64,000 nt of DNA from Ramlibacter algicola (GTDB taxonomy: Bacteria > Pseudomonadota > Gammaproteobacteria > Burkholderiales > Burkholderiaceae_C): contig NZ_JAEDAO010000001.1 in assembly GCF_016641735.1 (NCBI RefSeq), positions 744,001 to 808,000 of the forward strand, written 5' to 3'. The notes under the pieces are model-generated. The model was not told the DNA's origin, did no database searches, and saw only the letters and a program-made list of their open reading frames with translations. Within the stretch, counting starts at the first letter, position 1; every line of letters starts with the position of its first letter. A program made the translations under genes and the position numbers. Of this stretch, positions 1 to 7,407 are shown one piece after another.

Positions 1-1
1 G

Positions 2-265
2 ATGACGGCCCTCGTCGGGCTGGGGCTGCCCGTCTGCATGGCCGGGATGCTGTTCGGCAACCAGTGCCTCGTGCTGTTCCACCGGGAACGCGCGTACGTC
101 CTCATCGCTCTGCTGTCGGCGGCGCTCTTCTTCGGCCTGCTGCTGTGGTTCGATCCCAGGTCCCCGACCGGTTTCGGGTGGGCCCTGCTCGCCTCGGACG
201 CGTGGGTGGCGTTCGCGGCCGGCGTCGGCCTGCGGGCGATCGCGAGGCGGCATGCAGGAAGTTGA
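2..265 (+). CDS. C-terminal fragment of a polysaccharide flippase-like membrane protein (truncated by window edge)
   Basis: An open frame enters from the left edge and ends at a TGA at 263-265. The 87 visible residues are mostly hydrophobic, with three likely membrane segments (about residues 2-20, 33-50 and 58-80) and a short basic C-terminus. The Wzy-like polymerase starts inside its last codons (ATG at 252, a 14-base overlap), which points to one co-transcribed polysaccharide operon. By position it is probably the end of a Wzx-type flippase or another polysaccharide biosynthesis membrane protein. The visible part carries no diagnostic motif, so the family is inferred from context. The ATG at base 2 may be internal rather than the true start. 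Confidence 0.5.
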   Translation: MTALVGLGLPVCMAGMLFGNQCLVLFHRERAYVLIALLSAALFFGLLLWFDPRSPTGFGWALLASDAWVAFAAGVGLRAIARRHAGS

Positions 266-1565
266 CGCCCGCCGCGCGATCCCGGCCGGGGCCGGCGCAC
301 TGCCCTGGTGGACGCGACCTTCCGCCCTGCACCTGCTGTTCGTGATGCCGATGCTGCTGCTGGTGTTCTGGGCCGGCGACAGCGACCTCACCGGATTGGC
401 GCTGCGTTCGAGAAGCTACCTGTCGGCGTCCTATGTGTTCCTCTGCTTCGGCCTGGTGCTGGTGTCGGCGCTGGGCGCGTGGCTGGGCGAGAACCTGCAG
501 CCGCGCACGGTGCTGCAATGTCCCGACGAGCAGCTCGTGCGCGCCGCCAACGGGCTGGGTGTGGTGGTGCTCGCCACCTACGTCTTCTGGTACCGGTCGC
601 TGCTGCTGGATCCGGCGATGCTGCTGGCCGTGCTCACGGGCGCCGTGCAGCCCGAGCGCGAGGAAATCGGCCGGGTGGTCGGCGTCACCTCGCTGGTGAA
701 TCTCGCCCCGCTGTTCTTCTCGCTCGCCGGCTATCTCGTGTTCGTGCGCAAGGTGCGGCAGGCCACGCTGCTCGCACTGTCGGCCGTTTTGCTGCTGTTC
801 ACGTTCCTGCGCGCCTACGTCTGGGCCGAGCGCCTGGCGGTGCCGGAGGCGCTGATCCCGCTGGCGCTCGCGCTGCTGCTCGGGCTGCCGGCGCCGACCC
901 CGAAGCAAGCCGTGCGGCGCCTGCTGTACCGCCTCGGGCCCTACGCGGCGTTGCCGGGCGTGTTCCTGTTCTTCGCGGTGGCGGAGTACTTCCGCAGCTG
1001 GCCGTACTACCAGGACCGGCTCGCGTTCTGGGACTTCGCCCTCGGCCGCTTCGTGAGCTACTACTTCACGGCGCTGAACAACGGCGCCGGCATGCTGGCG
1101 ACCACCGACTGGCCGACGGGCAAGTTCGAGCACGTGCTCACGTGGCTGTACACGTTCCCGATGGACATCGGGGCGCGGTTCGCGCAGGTCGTGGGCGCCA
1201 CCAGCGAGACGACGGACAACTTCTTCCTGCGGCGCTACGCCGACCCCGAGTTCAACTCGCCCTCGAGCTTCGCCGCCGTCGTGGTGGACCTGGGGGTGGC
1301 CGGCGGCATGCTGTTCTTCGCGCTGGCGATGTTCGCCGGCGGCCTGCTGTACGCGCGCTACCGGCGCGGCGGGCTCGGCGCCGTCATGCTGTACCCCTCG
1401 GTCCTGCTCGCCATCTTCGAGAGCTTCCGGTACTGCTACTGGGGCACCTCGCGGTTCTTCGTCTGGGTCCTGGGCGCCGTCATCGTCCTGGCCGTGCTCT
1501 GGGCCTGCAATGCCTTCAGCCCGCCGCGCCTGGTCCGCCAAGCGGACCACCGGCCTGCAGCGTGA
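252..1565 (+). CDS. O-antigen/exopolysaccharide repeat-unit polymerase (Wzy-like) membrane protein
   Basis: A 437-residue polytopic protein with roughly ten hydrophobic segments spread over its length and a long, more polar stretch at about residues 255-345 that would be the large periplasmic loop typical of Wzy/oligosaccharide polymerases. Such enzymes join lipid-linked repeat units at the periplasmic face of the inner membrane. The ATG at 252 overlaps the end of the preceding membrane protein, so translation is probably coupled. Neighbours (flippase-like fragment, beta-helix carbohydrate-active proteins, GT4 glycosyltransferase) fit a Wzx/Wzy-dependent exopolysaccharide locus. Wzy proteins have little sequence conservation, so the call rests on topology and context. 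A ligase-type O-antigen protein is an alternative. Confidence 0.6.
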   Translation: MQEVDARRAIPAGAGALPWWTRPSALHLLFVMPMLLLVFWAGDSDLTGLALRSRSYLSASYVFLCFGLVLVSALGAWLGENLQPRTVLQCPDEQLVRAANGLGVVVLATYVFWYRSLLLDPAMLLAVLTGAVQPEREEIGRVVGVTSLVNLAPLFFSLAGYLVFVRKVRQATLLALSAVLLLFTFLRAYVWAERLAVPEALIPLALALLLGLPAPTPKQAVRRLLYRLGPYAALPGVFLFFAVAEYFRSWPYYQDRLAFWDFALGRFVSYYFTALNNGAGMLATTDWPTGKFEHVLTWLYTFPMDIGARFAQVVGATSETTDNFFLRRYADPEFNSPSSFAAVVVDLGVAGGMLFFALAMFAGGLLYARYRRGGLGAVMLYPSVLLAIFESFRYCYWGTSRFFVWVLGAVIVLAVLWACNAFSPPRLVRQADHRPAA

Positions 1566-2703
1566 GCGGCCAGGCCACCACGTCCGCCGGGTCCTGCTGG
1601 GCGTGATGGCCACGATCGCCGTCGGCGGCCAGGCCTCGGATGGACCCGAGGCGCCGTGGCCTGTCGCGCAGGCCGTGCGGCTGGTCGAGGAGGGCGCCGC
1701 CTGCGATGGCGTGACCGACGACGGCCCGGCGCTGGCGCGCGCGCTCGCACGCGCCAAGGAGCTGCGCGTGCCGGTGCTCGTTCCCGAACGCCGTTGCGCT
1801 TACGCGGACGTGATCCGCGTCGACGGCACGACCCTGGCGGGCTCGGGGCCGGCCTCCGTCCTGCACGCGCTGGACTGGCGCCGCTCGGCGATCTTCATGT
1901 CGGGCCACGCGCCGCGCGTGTCGAACCTGCGGCTCGCGGGAGCCGCTGCGCCGTCGCGCCAGTCCGCGTGGGAGATGACGCGGATCACCTTGTTCGGCGC
2001 GAACGACTTCGTGATCGACCACGTGACCATCGAAGGCGCCGCCGCGGCCGGCATCCAGACCGCGCGCGGCACCAGGCGCGGACGGATCACCGGCAACGTG
2101 GTGCGCAACACGCTCTCCGACGGCATCCACCTGACGGCCGGCGCGAGCGAGATCCTCGTGGAGGACAACCTCGTCGAGTTCTCCGGCGACGACGGCATCG
2201 CGGTGGTCAGCTACCGCGCGGATCCGGTCCCCGTGAGCCACATCACGGCCCGCGGGAACGTCGTGCGGCACAACCGCTGGGGCCGCAACATGAGCGTGGT
2301 CGGCGGCGAGCACGTGCTGTACGAGGACAACCTGCTGCAGGACAACGAGGCCGGCCGCGCCTGCCTGTACATCGCGCAGGAGGGCGGCGACCTGCCCACG
2401 CGGGCCGCGCGCGACGTGCAAGCGCGGCGCAACACGCTGGACAACTGCGGCGGCCTGCTCAGCGGTCACGGGGCCATCATGGTCTTCAGCGACGGGCAGG
2501 AGCCCAACCGCGCCATCACCCTGCGCGACAACGACGTCCGCGGCCCGCGCCTCGCGGGCATCCGCGTGCGGGGCCCGGCCGTCGACCTGGTGCTGGAGGC
2601 CAACCGCGTCAGCGGCGGGTGGCGGGCGGTCGACGTCCGGGACCCCGCGGTACGGGTCGTTCCGTACGCCGGTGGGCCGGTCGGGCGCAGCCCCCGGCCC
2701 TGA
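1510..2703 (+). CDS. secreted right-handed parallel beta-helix protein (paralogue 1)
   Basis: A protein of up to 397 residues. After a basic N-terminus and a hydrophobic segment (about residues 28-42, a probable signal peptide) the mature part begins with the conserved pattern CDGVTDDGPAL, common at the start of pectate-lyase-3/GH28-like beta-helices. It continues as a repetitive Asn/Gly/Val-rich solenoid containing SDGIHLT and SGDDGIAVVSY, then RWGRNMSVVGG. These motifs are shared with the two downstream paralogues, but this copy is more divergent and has no lipobox. It probably binds, cleaves or epimerises the polysaccharide made by this locus, in the periplasm or outside the cell. The start is uncertain: ATG 1510 overlaps the polymerase gene by 56 bases and gives a long n-region; GTG 1603 or ATG 1606 would leave a very short signal sequence. 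Substrate is unknown. Confidence 0.7.
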   Translation: MPSARRAWSAKRTTGLQRERPGHHVRRVLLGVMATIAVGGQASDGPEAPWPVAQAVRLVEEGAACDGVTDDGPALARALARAKELRVPVLVPERRCAYADVIRVDGTTLAGSGPASVLHALDWRRSAIFMSGHAPRVSNLRLAGAAAPSRQSAWEMTRITLFGANDFVIDHVTIEGAAAAGIQTARGTRRGRITGNVVRNTLSDGIHLTAGASEILVEDNLVEFSGDDGIAVVSYRADPVPVSHITARGNVVRHNRWGRNMSVVGGEHVLYEDNLLQDNEAGRACLYIAQEGGDLPTRAARDVQARRNTLDNCGGLLSGHGAIMVFSDGQEPNRAITLRDNDVRGPRLAGIRVRGPAVDLVLEANRVSGGWRAVDVRDPAVRVVPYAGGPVGRSPRP

Positions 2704-3054
2704 TCGCGCGGCCCTGACGGCGCCCGGCCCGTCACGCTCACGCACGAGCGTGACGCGGACGTTGCGCTCAGTATTCCTGCGCGGAAATCCCCATCGTCCG
2801 GGATGGCGTGCGCCAAGCGGCGCAGCTCGAGCGGCGAGCACTTCGCGTGCCCCGTTTTGGAGCGCCCTCCGGTTGTGTTCGATGTTGTGACGTACATACC
2901 CCGGACGAGCTGCCGAGCCTCATCCATTTCCAAGGCTCAGCTGCGGGATCGAGGCTATGCGCCCTCTGTCGTTCGACACAGATTGCCCAGCTCGCTTACA
3001 CGTAGCTCGGCCGTCGTCGGTACCGTCCGGCTTCCGATCTCAACAGTGGCGACA
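2704..3054. other. 351-bp intergenic leader upstream of the beta-helix lipoprotein genes
   Basis: There is no convincing gene here. The frame of the downstream lipoprotein stays open back to 2803, but that extension lacks a signal peptide and the lipoprotein signal starts at 3055. The stretch is visibly less GC-rich than its surroundings around 2865-2900, as a promoter region would be, and starts with a hairpin (2731-2754). I cannot assign a clear -35/-10 pair. It probably holds the independent promoter of the two lipoprotein genes. Confidence 0.4.
2731..2754. repeat. perfect 9-bp inverted repeat (hairpin) after beta-helix gene 1
   Basis: GTCACGCTC (2731-2739) and GAGCGTGAC (2746-2754) are exact reverse complements separated by six bases. 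No T-run follows, so this is not a classical intrinsic terminator. It may be a Rho-assisted 3' end for the upstream operon or a dimeric regulator site for the downstream promoter. Confidence 0.5.
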
Positions 3055-4464
3055 ATGCAGTACTCCTCGCAACAGCAATCTTCTTTCCAATCCCGCCTCG
3101 TCCTTTCCGCGCTGATGGCCGCCGTCCTGGCCGGCTGCGGTGGCGGTGGTGGCAGTGACGCCGCCGTCGACGTGGCCAGCGCCGACCAGGCCGCGCTCGA
3201 AGCCGAGCTGCTGGCGGCCAATCCCAACGCTCCTGGCCAGCAGAAGAAGAACAAGCCGGAAGCGCCGGCTCCGGCGCCTGCGCCCGCCCCGGCACCGGCA
3301 CCGGCTCCGGCTCCCGCGCCTGCACCTGCTCCCGCACCGGCTCCGGCACCTGCCCCCGCACCGGCACCTGCGCCTGCTCCCGCACCGGCACCGGCACCGG
3401 CACCTGCTCCCGCACCGGCCCCGGCACCGGCTCCCGCGGGCATCAGCCTGACCAACTACGGTGGCGTCTGCGACGGCCGCACCGACAACAGCGCGGCGAT
3501 CTCGCGCGGTATCGCCGACACCAAGGCCAAGGGCGTGGCGCTGCTGATCCCGTCGGGCCAGTGCAACTTCGGCACGGTCATCAAGCTGGACAGCGCCAAG
3601 ATCGCCGGCAACGGCCCGACCTCGGTGCTGTACGCCACCAACTACCAGCAAGCGTCGATCTTCATGTACGGCACCCGCCCGAGCGTGACGAACGTGAAGC
3701 TGACCGGCGCGTCGGCACCGGGCCGCCAGTCCGCCTGGGAGAGCACCAAGATCACGATCATGGGTGCGTCCGATTTCGTCATCGACAGCGTCACGATCGA
3801 CAAGGCGCCGGCCGCCAGCATCCAGACGGCCAAGAACGCCACGCGCGGCACGATCTCGAACAACCACATCACCAACTCGCTGGCCGACTCGATCCACATG
3901 ACCGACGGCGCCAGCTACATGACGGTGACGGGCAACGTGATCGAGAACAGCGGCGACGACGGCATCGCGGTGGTGAGCTACGGCTACGACGTGAACTACG
4001 TCAACAACATCACGGCGCGCAACAACATCGTGCGTGGCAACCGCTGGGGCCGCAACATGAGCATCGTGGGCGGCAAGACCGTGGTGTACGAGAACAACCT
4101 GCTGGAGAACAACCCGCAGTACGCGTGCATGTACGTGGCGCAGGAAGCGGGCTACAACAGCAAGGGCGTGGACACCGCGACCCTGCAGCGCAACACCATG
4201 AACAACTGCGGCAGCACCACCACCGGCCACGGCGGCGTGCTGGTCTACAGCGATGGCGGCGCCGCGGTCAACAACGTCCGTGTGCTGAACAACGCGATCA
4301 ACCAGAACGGCCAGAACGGCATCCGTGCCTACGGCTCCATGGTGACCGGCCTGCGTGTGGAGAACAACAAGATCGCCGGCGCCAACCCCGCCACGACGAT
4401 CTCCACGCCTGGCGCCGTCGTGACCGCGTACACCAGCGGCACGGTGGGCTACGTGGCCCCCTGA
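3055..4464 (+). CDS. beta-helix lipoprotein with a long Ala-Pro linker (paralogue 2)
   Basis: A 469-residue protein. Start ATG 3055 places a lipoprotein signal directly at the N-terminus: hydrophobic run, then lipobox LAGC with the lipidated Cys followed by a glycine tract. Mature protein: a short acidic/polar segment, an Ala-Pro repeat of about 60 residues (3262-3438), then a right-handed parallel beta-helix of about 340 residues. The helix begins CDGRTDNSAAI and carries LADSIHMTDGAS, SGDDGIAVVSY and RWGRNMSIVGG, as in its neighbours. The probable architecture is a membrane-anchored carbohydrate-active domain held off the membrane by a stiff proline-rich spacer. It is nearly identical in its helix to the next gene, so the two arose by recent tandem duplication. 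Enzyme type (lyase, hydrolase, epimerase or binding only) cannot be told from sequence. Confidence 0.75.
   Translation: MQYSSQQQSSFQSRLVLSALMAAVLAGCGGGGGSDAAVDVASADQAALEAELLAANPNAPGQQKKNKPEAPAPAPAPAPAPAPAPAPAPAPAPAPAPAPAPAPAPAPAPAPAPAPAPAPAPAPAPAPAGISLTNYGGVCDGRTDNSAAISRGIADTKAKGVALLIPSGQCNFGTVIKLDSAKIAGNGPTSVLYATNYQQASIFMYGTRPSVTNVKLTGASAPGRQSAWESTKITIMGASDFVIDSVTIDKAPAASIQTAKNATRGTISNNHITNSLADSIHMTDGASYMTVTGNVIENSGDDGIAVVSYGYDVNYVNNITARNNIVRGNRWGRNMSIVGGKTVVYENNLLENNPQYACMYVAQEAGYNSKGVDTATLQRNTMNNCGSTTTGHGGVLVYSDGGAAVNNVRVLNNAINQNGQNGIRAYGSMVTGLRVENNKIAGANPATTISTPGAVVTAYTSGTVGYVAP
3262..3438 (+). repeat. (Ala-Pro)n coding repeat, 177 bp
   Basis: An in-frame run of alternating GCN and CCN codons encodes about 29 uninterrupted Ala-Pro dipeptides between the lipobox region and the beta-helix of the lipoprotein. 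Short units (gcaccggcacct, gctcccgcaccg and variants) recur, so the tract can slip in replication and vary in length. The opposite strand also stays open through it, giving spurious Gly-Ala-rich reading frames. Confidence 0.9.
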
Positions 4465-4481
4465 GTCTCCTCGCCCGGGCA

Positions 4482-4518
4482 CTCCCGGCCGCCGGCGCAA
4501 TGCCGGCCACGCCGGGAG
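4482..4518 (+). repeat. GC-rich imperfect hairpin after beta-helix lipoprotein 2
   Basis: CTCCCGGC (4482-4489) pairs with GCCGGGAG (4511-4518), and an inner GCCGGC pairs with GCCGGC around a five-base loop. It lies 18 bases after the stop codon. With no T-run it is a weak terminator candidate, or an mRNA 3'-stabilising element between the two lipoprotein genes. Confidence 0.45.
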
Positions 4519-4565
4519 GCCTGACGGGCACCGTCCGGGCGCTTGCCGCCCGACCCTGAATGAAA

Positions 4566-4591
4566 GCAGCCGGCACGACGTGCCCGGCTGC
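4566..4591 (+). terminator. terminator-like hairpin between the two beta-helix lipoprotein genes
   Basis: GCAGCCGG (4566-4573) pairs with CCGGCTGC (4584-4591), extended by CAC/GTG around a GAC loop. A short pyrimidine stretch (gtcttcccc) follows but no real T-run. It lies 22 bases before the next start codon, so it may partly terminate the upstream transcript or act in the 5' leader of the downstream mRNA. Confidence 0.4.
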
Positions 4592-4613
4592 GTCTTCCCC
4601 CCACGAACGAGAG

Positions 4614-5870
4614 ATGCAGACCATGCAACGCATTCCCACGCCCACGCGCCACCTCGCCCTGCCGGCACTCCTCGCGGCCGTCCTGGCCGGTTGCGGCGGC
4701 GGTGGTGGCGGCGACGCCGGCGTCGCCGGTGCGGCCGCCTCCGGGGCGACGCCCGACGCGCTCGCTCCCTCCGTGACATCGGCGGCTCCCTTGCCGTCCG
4801 CGCCGGCCCCGGCGACTGCTCCTGCGCCCGCACCGGCAGCCGCCGGCATCAGCCTCGCGGACTACGGTGGCGTGTGTGACGGCCGCACCGACAACAGCGC
4901 GGCGATCTCGCGCGGCATCGCCGACACCAAGGCCAAGGGCGTGGCGCTGCTGATCCCGTCGGGCCAGTGCAACTTCGGCACGGTCATCAAGCTGGACAGC
5001 GCCAGGATCGCCGGCAACGGCCCGAGCTCGGTGCTGTTCGCCACGAATTACCAGCAGGCATCGATCTTCATGTCCGGCACCGGCCCGAGCGTGACGAGCG
5101 TGAAGCTCACCGGCGCTGCCGCACCAGGGCGCCAGTCCGCGTGGGAGAGCACCAAGATCACCATCATGGGCGCTTCCGATTTCCTGATCGACAGCGTGAC
5201 GATCGATGGCGCGCCCGCCGCCAGCATCCAGACAGCCAAGAACGCCACGCGCGGCACGATCTCCAACAACCACATCACCAATTCGCTGGCCGATTCGATC
5301 CACATGACCGATGGCGCCAACGCGATGACGGTGACGGGCAACGTCATCGAGAACAGCGGCGACGACGGCATCGCGGTGGTGAGCTACGGCTACGACGCGA
5401 ACTACGTCAACAACGTCACCGCGCGGAACAACATCGTGCGTGGCAACCGCTGGGGCCGCAACATGAGCATCGTGGGCGGCAAGAACGTGGTGTACGAGAA
5501 CAACCTGCTGGAGAACAACCCGCAGTACGCATGCATGTACGTCGCCCAGGAAGCGGGCTACGACAGCAAGGGCGTGGACACCGTCACCCTGCAGCGCAAC
5601 ACCATGAACAACTGCGGCAGCACCACCACCAGCCACGGTGGCGTGCTGGTCTACAGCGATGGCGGCGCGGCGGTCAACAACGTCGTGATCCTCGCCAACG
5701 CGATCAACCAGCAGGGCCAGAACGGCATCCGTGCCTACGGCTCCATGGTGACCAACCTGCGTGCCGAAGGAAACCAGATCGCCGGCGCCAATCCGGCGAC
5801 GACCATCTCCACGCCGGGTGCCGTCGTCGTGCCGTACGCGGGCGGGCCGGTGGGCTACGTGGCCCCCTGA
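4614..5870 (+). CDS. beta-helix lipoprotein with short linker (paralogue 3)
   Basis: A 418-residue protein. ATG 4614 is preceded by a weak purine stretch; ATG 4623 is possible. A lipoprotein signal ends in lipobox LAGC followed by a glycine tract. The linker has only a few Ala-Pro pairs rather than the roughly 29 of its neighbour. The beta-helix starts with the same CDGRTDNSAAI segment and is almost identical to paralogue 2 through LADSIHMTDGAN, SGDDGIAVVSY and RWGRNMSIVGG, both in protein and over long stretches of DNA. The pair is therefore a recent duplication or kept alike by gene conversion. It is probably a membrane-anchored protein acting on the locus polysaccharide. A strong intrinsic terminator follows at 5905-5934, marking the end of this transcription unit. 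Confidence 0.75.
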   Translation: MQTMQRIPTPTRHLALPALLAAVLAGCGGGGGGDAGVAGAAASGATPDALAPSVTSAAPLPSAPAPATAPAPAPAAAGISLADYGGVCDGRTDNSAAISRGIADTKAKGVALLIPSGQCNFGTVIKLDSARIAGNGPSSVLFATNYQQASIFMSGTGPSVTSVKLTGAAAPGRQSAWESTKITIMGASDFLIDSVTIDGAPAASIQTAKNATRGTISNNHITNSLADSIHMTDGANAMTVTGNVIENSGDDGIAVVSYGYDANYVNNVTARNNIVRGNRWGRNMSIVGGKNVVYENNLLENNPQYACMYVAQEAGYDSKGVDTVTLQRNTMNNCGSTTTSHGGVLVYSDGGAAVNNVVILANAINQQGQNGIRAYGSMVTNLRAEGNQIAGANPATTISTPGAVVVPYAGGPVGYVAP

Positions 5871-5904
5871 AACGCGACCGCTGCGCGCTGCGGCGCGTCG
5901 ACCG

Positions 5905-5934
5905 GCCGGCAGGGTGACCTGCCGGCTTTTTTTT
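5905..5934 (+). terminator. intrinsic (Rho-independent) terminator after beta-helix lipoprotein 3
   Basis: GCCGGCAGG (5905-5913) and CCTGCCGGC (5918-5926) form a perfect 9-bp stem with a GTGA loop, followed at once by eight T residues (5927-5934). It lies 35 bases after the stop codon and separates the beta-helix genes from the glycosyltransferase. Confidence 0.95.
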
Positions 5935-5945
5935 GCCTCCGGCTG

Positions 5946-5978
5946 GGTGCCCCCGCGGGACAAATGTCCCGGGGCACC
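5946..5978. repeat. long nested inverted repeat upstream of the glycosyltransferase gene
   Basis: GGTGCCCC (5946-5953) matches GGGGCACC (5971-5978), and inside it GGGACA (5957-5962) matches TGTCCC (5965-5970) around AA. Only three bases (CGC) bulge on the left arm. It starts 12 bases after the preceding terminator's T-run and about 140 bases before the next start, so it could be a dimeric operator or a leader hairpin. Confidence 0.6.
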
Positions 5979-6117
5979 GCCCGGCGCGCGCGTGTCAAAG
6001 CTGGGATGTGCAGCGCGACACCACCGACTAGCATGGGTGCCATCCAACGCCGGCGGGAGTGTTCCGAATGTCGATGCAACTGTGGGTGCGCGCGGGCCGT
6101 GCATCCGGGGTGGTCGC

Positions 6118-7407
6118 GTGAAGGTCGCCATCGTCCACGAGTGGTTCGACACCTACGCGGGGTCGGAGCGTGTCGTCGAGCAGATGCTGCAGCTGTTCCC
6201 GCAGGCGGATGTGTTCGGCGTCGTCGACGTGCTGCCGGACCGGCAGCGTGCCTTCCTCGGCGGCCGGCCCGTGCACACGACCTTCATCCAGCACCTTCCG
6301 TTCGCACGCCGGCGGTTCCGCCATTACCTGGCCTTGATGCCCCTGGCGGTCGAGCAGCTGGACCTGAGCGGCTACGACCTGGTGCTCTCCAGCAGCCACG
6401 CGGTCGCCAAGGGCGTGCTCACCGGGCCCAACCAGCTCCACGTCAGCTACGTGCACAGCCCGATGCGCTATGCCACGGACCTGCAGCACCAGTACCTGCG
6501 CGAAGCCGGGCTCGCGCATGGCCCCGCCGGCCTGCTCGCGCGGGTCATGCTGCACTACCTGCGGATGTGGGACTTCCGCACCGGTCCGGGCGTGGACGTC
6601 TTCATCGCCAACTCGGCCTTCGTGGCGCACCGCGTGCGCAAGACCTACGGGCGCGAGAGCACCGTCGTGTACCCGCCGGTCGACGTGGATGCGTTCGCGC
6701 TGCGCGCGGACAAGGACGACTACTACTTCGCGGCGGCCCGCATGGTGCCGTACAAGAAGATGCCGCTGCTGGTCGAAGCCTTCACGCACATGCCGGCGCG
6801 CCGCCTCGTCGTGGCCGGCGAGGGGCCGGACCTGCAGCGCTGCCGCAAGCTGGCGGCCGGGCATCCCAACATCGAGCTGGTCGGGCACCTGCCGTTTGAC
6901 CGCTTGCGTGAGCACATGCAGCGGGCGCGGGCCTTCGTCTTCGCCGCGGAAGAGGACTTCGGCATCACGCTGGTCGAGGCGCAGGCCTGCGGCACGCCGG
7001 TGATCGCGTTCGGGCGCGGCGGCGCGCGCGAGACCGTGCGGACTCTCGGCGGCAGCGGCACCCCGACCGGCGTGCTCTTCGACGCGCAGACGCCGGCTTC
7101 GGTGGTGGCGGCCGTCGGCCGCTTCGAAGCCGCGGGCCACCAGATCCAGGCCCTGCATTGCCGCGCGAACGCCGAGCGGTTTTCGGTGGGCGCGTTCCGC
7201 AGTGCCTTCCGCCGCGTGGTGGACGAGGCCCTTGCCCGGCATGAGCAACCGGTGCGCGCGGCCGCTGCCCCGTCGCCCGAAGGCGCGGCGGCTTCCACAG
7301 GCGCGGCTTTCCCGGTGAACCTCCAGCCGTTCCGGCTCGCAGCGGGCCGACCGCGGCCCGCGCGGGCGGTGTTGCGCCGCGGAGCACCCCATGACTCCCT
7401 CGGATGA
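6118..7407 (+). CDS. GT4-family glycosyltransferase (WbaZ/mannosyltransferase-like)
   Basis: A 429-residue cytoplasmic or membrane-associated GT-B enzyme that should add one sugar to the lipid-linked repeat unit. GTG 6118 is chosen because the protein then begins VKVAIVHEWFDTYAGSE, the usual first strand of GT4 enzymes, and a GGGGTGG ribosome-binding sequence lies five bases upstream. The C-terminal half has the GT4 donor site: a YYFAAARMVPYKK segment, VVAGEGPD, then EEDFGITLVEAQACG, matching the conserved E-x7-E signature that contacts the nucleotide-sugar. The last 60 or so residues are Ala/Pro-rich and poorly conserved. Resemblance is to WbaZ-type mannosyltransferases, but the sugar donor is not proven. 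It overlaps the following FAD oxidoreductase gene by 17 bases, so they are co-transcribed. Confidence 0.8.
   Translation: MKVAIVHEWFDTYAGSERVVEQMLQLFPQADVFGVVDVLPDRQRAFLGGRPVHTTFIQHLPFARRRFRHYLALMPLAVEQLDLSGYDLVLSSSHAVAKGVLTGPNQLHVSYVHSPMRYATDLQHQYLREAGLAHGPAGLLARVMLHYLRMWDFRTGPGVDVFIANSAFVAHRVRKTYGRESTVVYPPVDVDAFALRADKDDYYFAAARMVPYKKMPLLVEAFTHMPARRLVVAGEGPDLQRCRKLAAGHPNIELVGHLPFDRLREHMQRARAFVFAAEEDFGITLVEAQACGTPVIAFGRGGARETVRTLGGSGTPTGVLFDAQTPASVVAAVGRFEAAGHQIQALHCRANAERFSVGAFRSAFRRVVDEALARHEQPVRAAAAPSPEGAAASTGAAFPVNLQPFRLAAGRPRPARAVLRRGAPHDSLG

Noticed and set aside
2803..3054. N-terminal extension of the beta-helix lipoprotein to ATG 2803
   Set aside because: It would bury the lipoprotein signal 84 residues inside the protein; the lipobox requires the start at 3055.
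3262..3438. CRISPR-like or tandem-repeat array
   Set aside because: Units are codon-sized and in frame as Ala-Pro, with no spacers or palindromic repeats; no cas gene exists in the window.
3040..4833. Long minus-strand open frame through the beta-helix lipoproteins, and Gly-Ala repeats on the minus strand
   Set aside because: They arise from the Ala-Pro repeat and high G/C third positions of the real genes on the plus strand.
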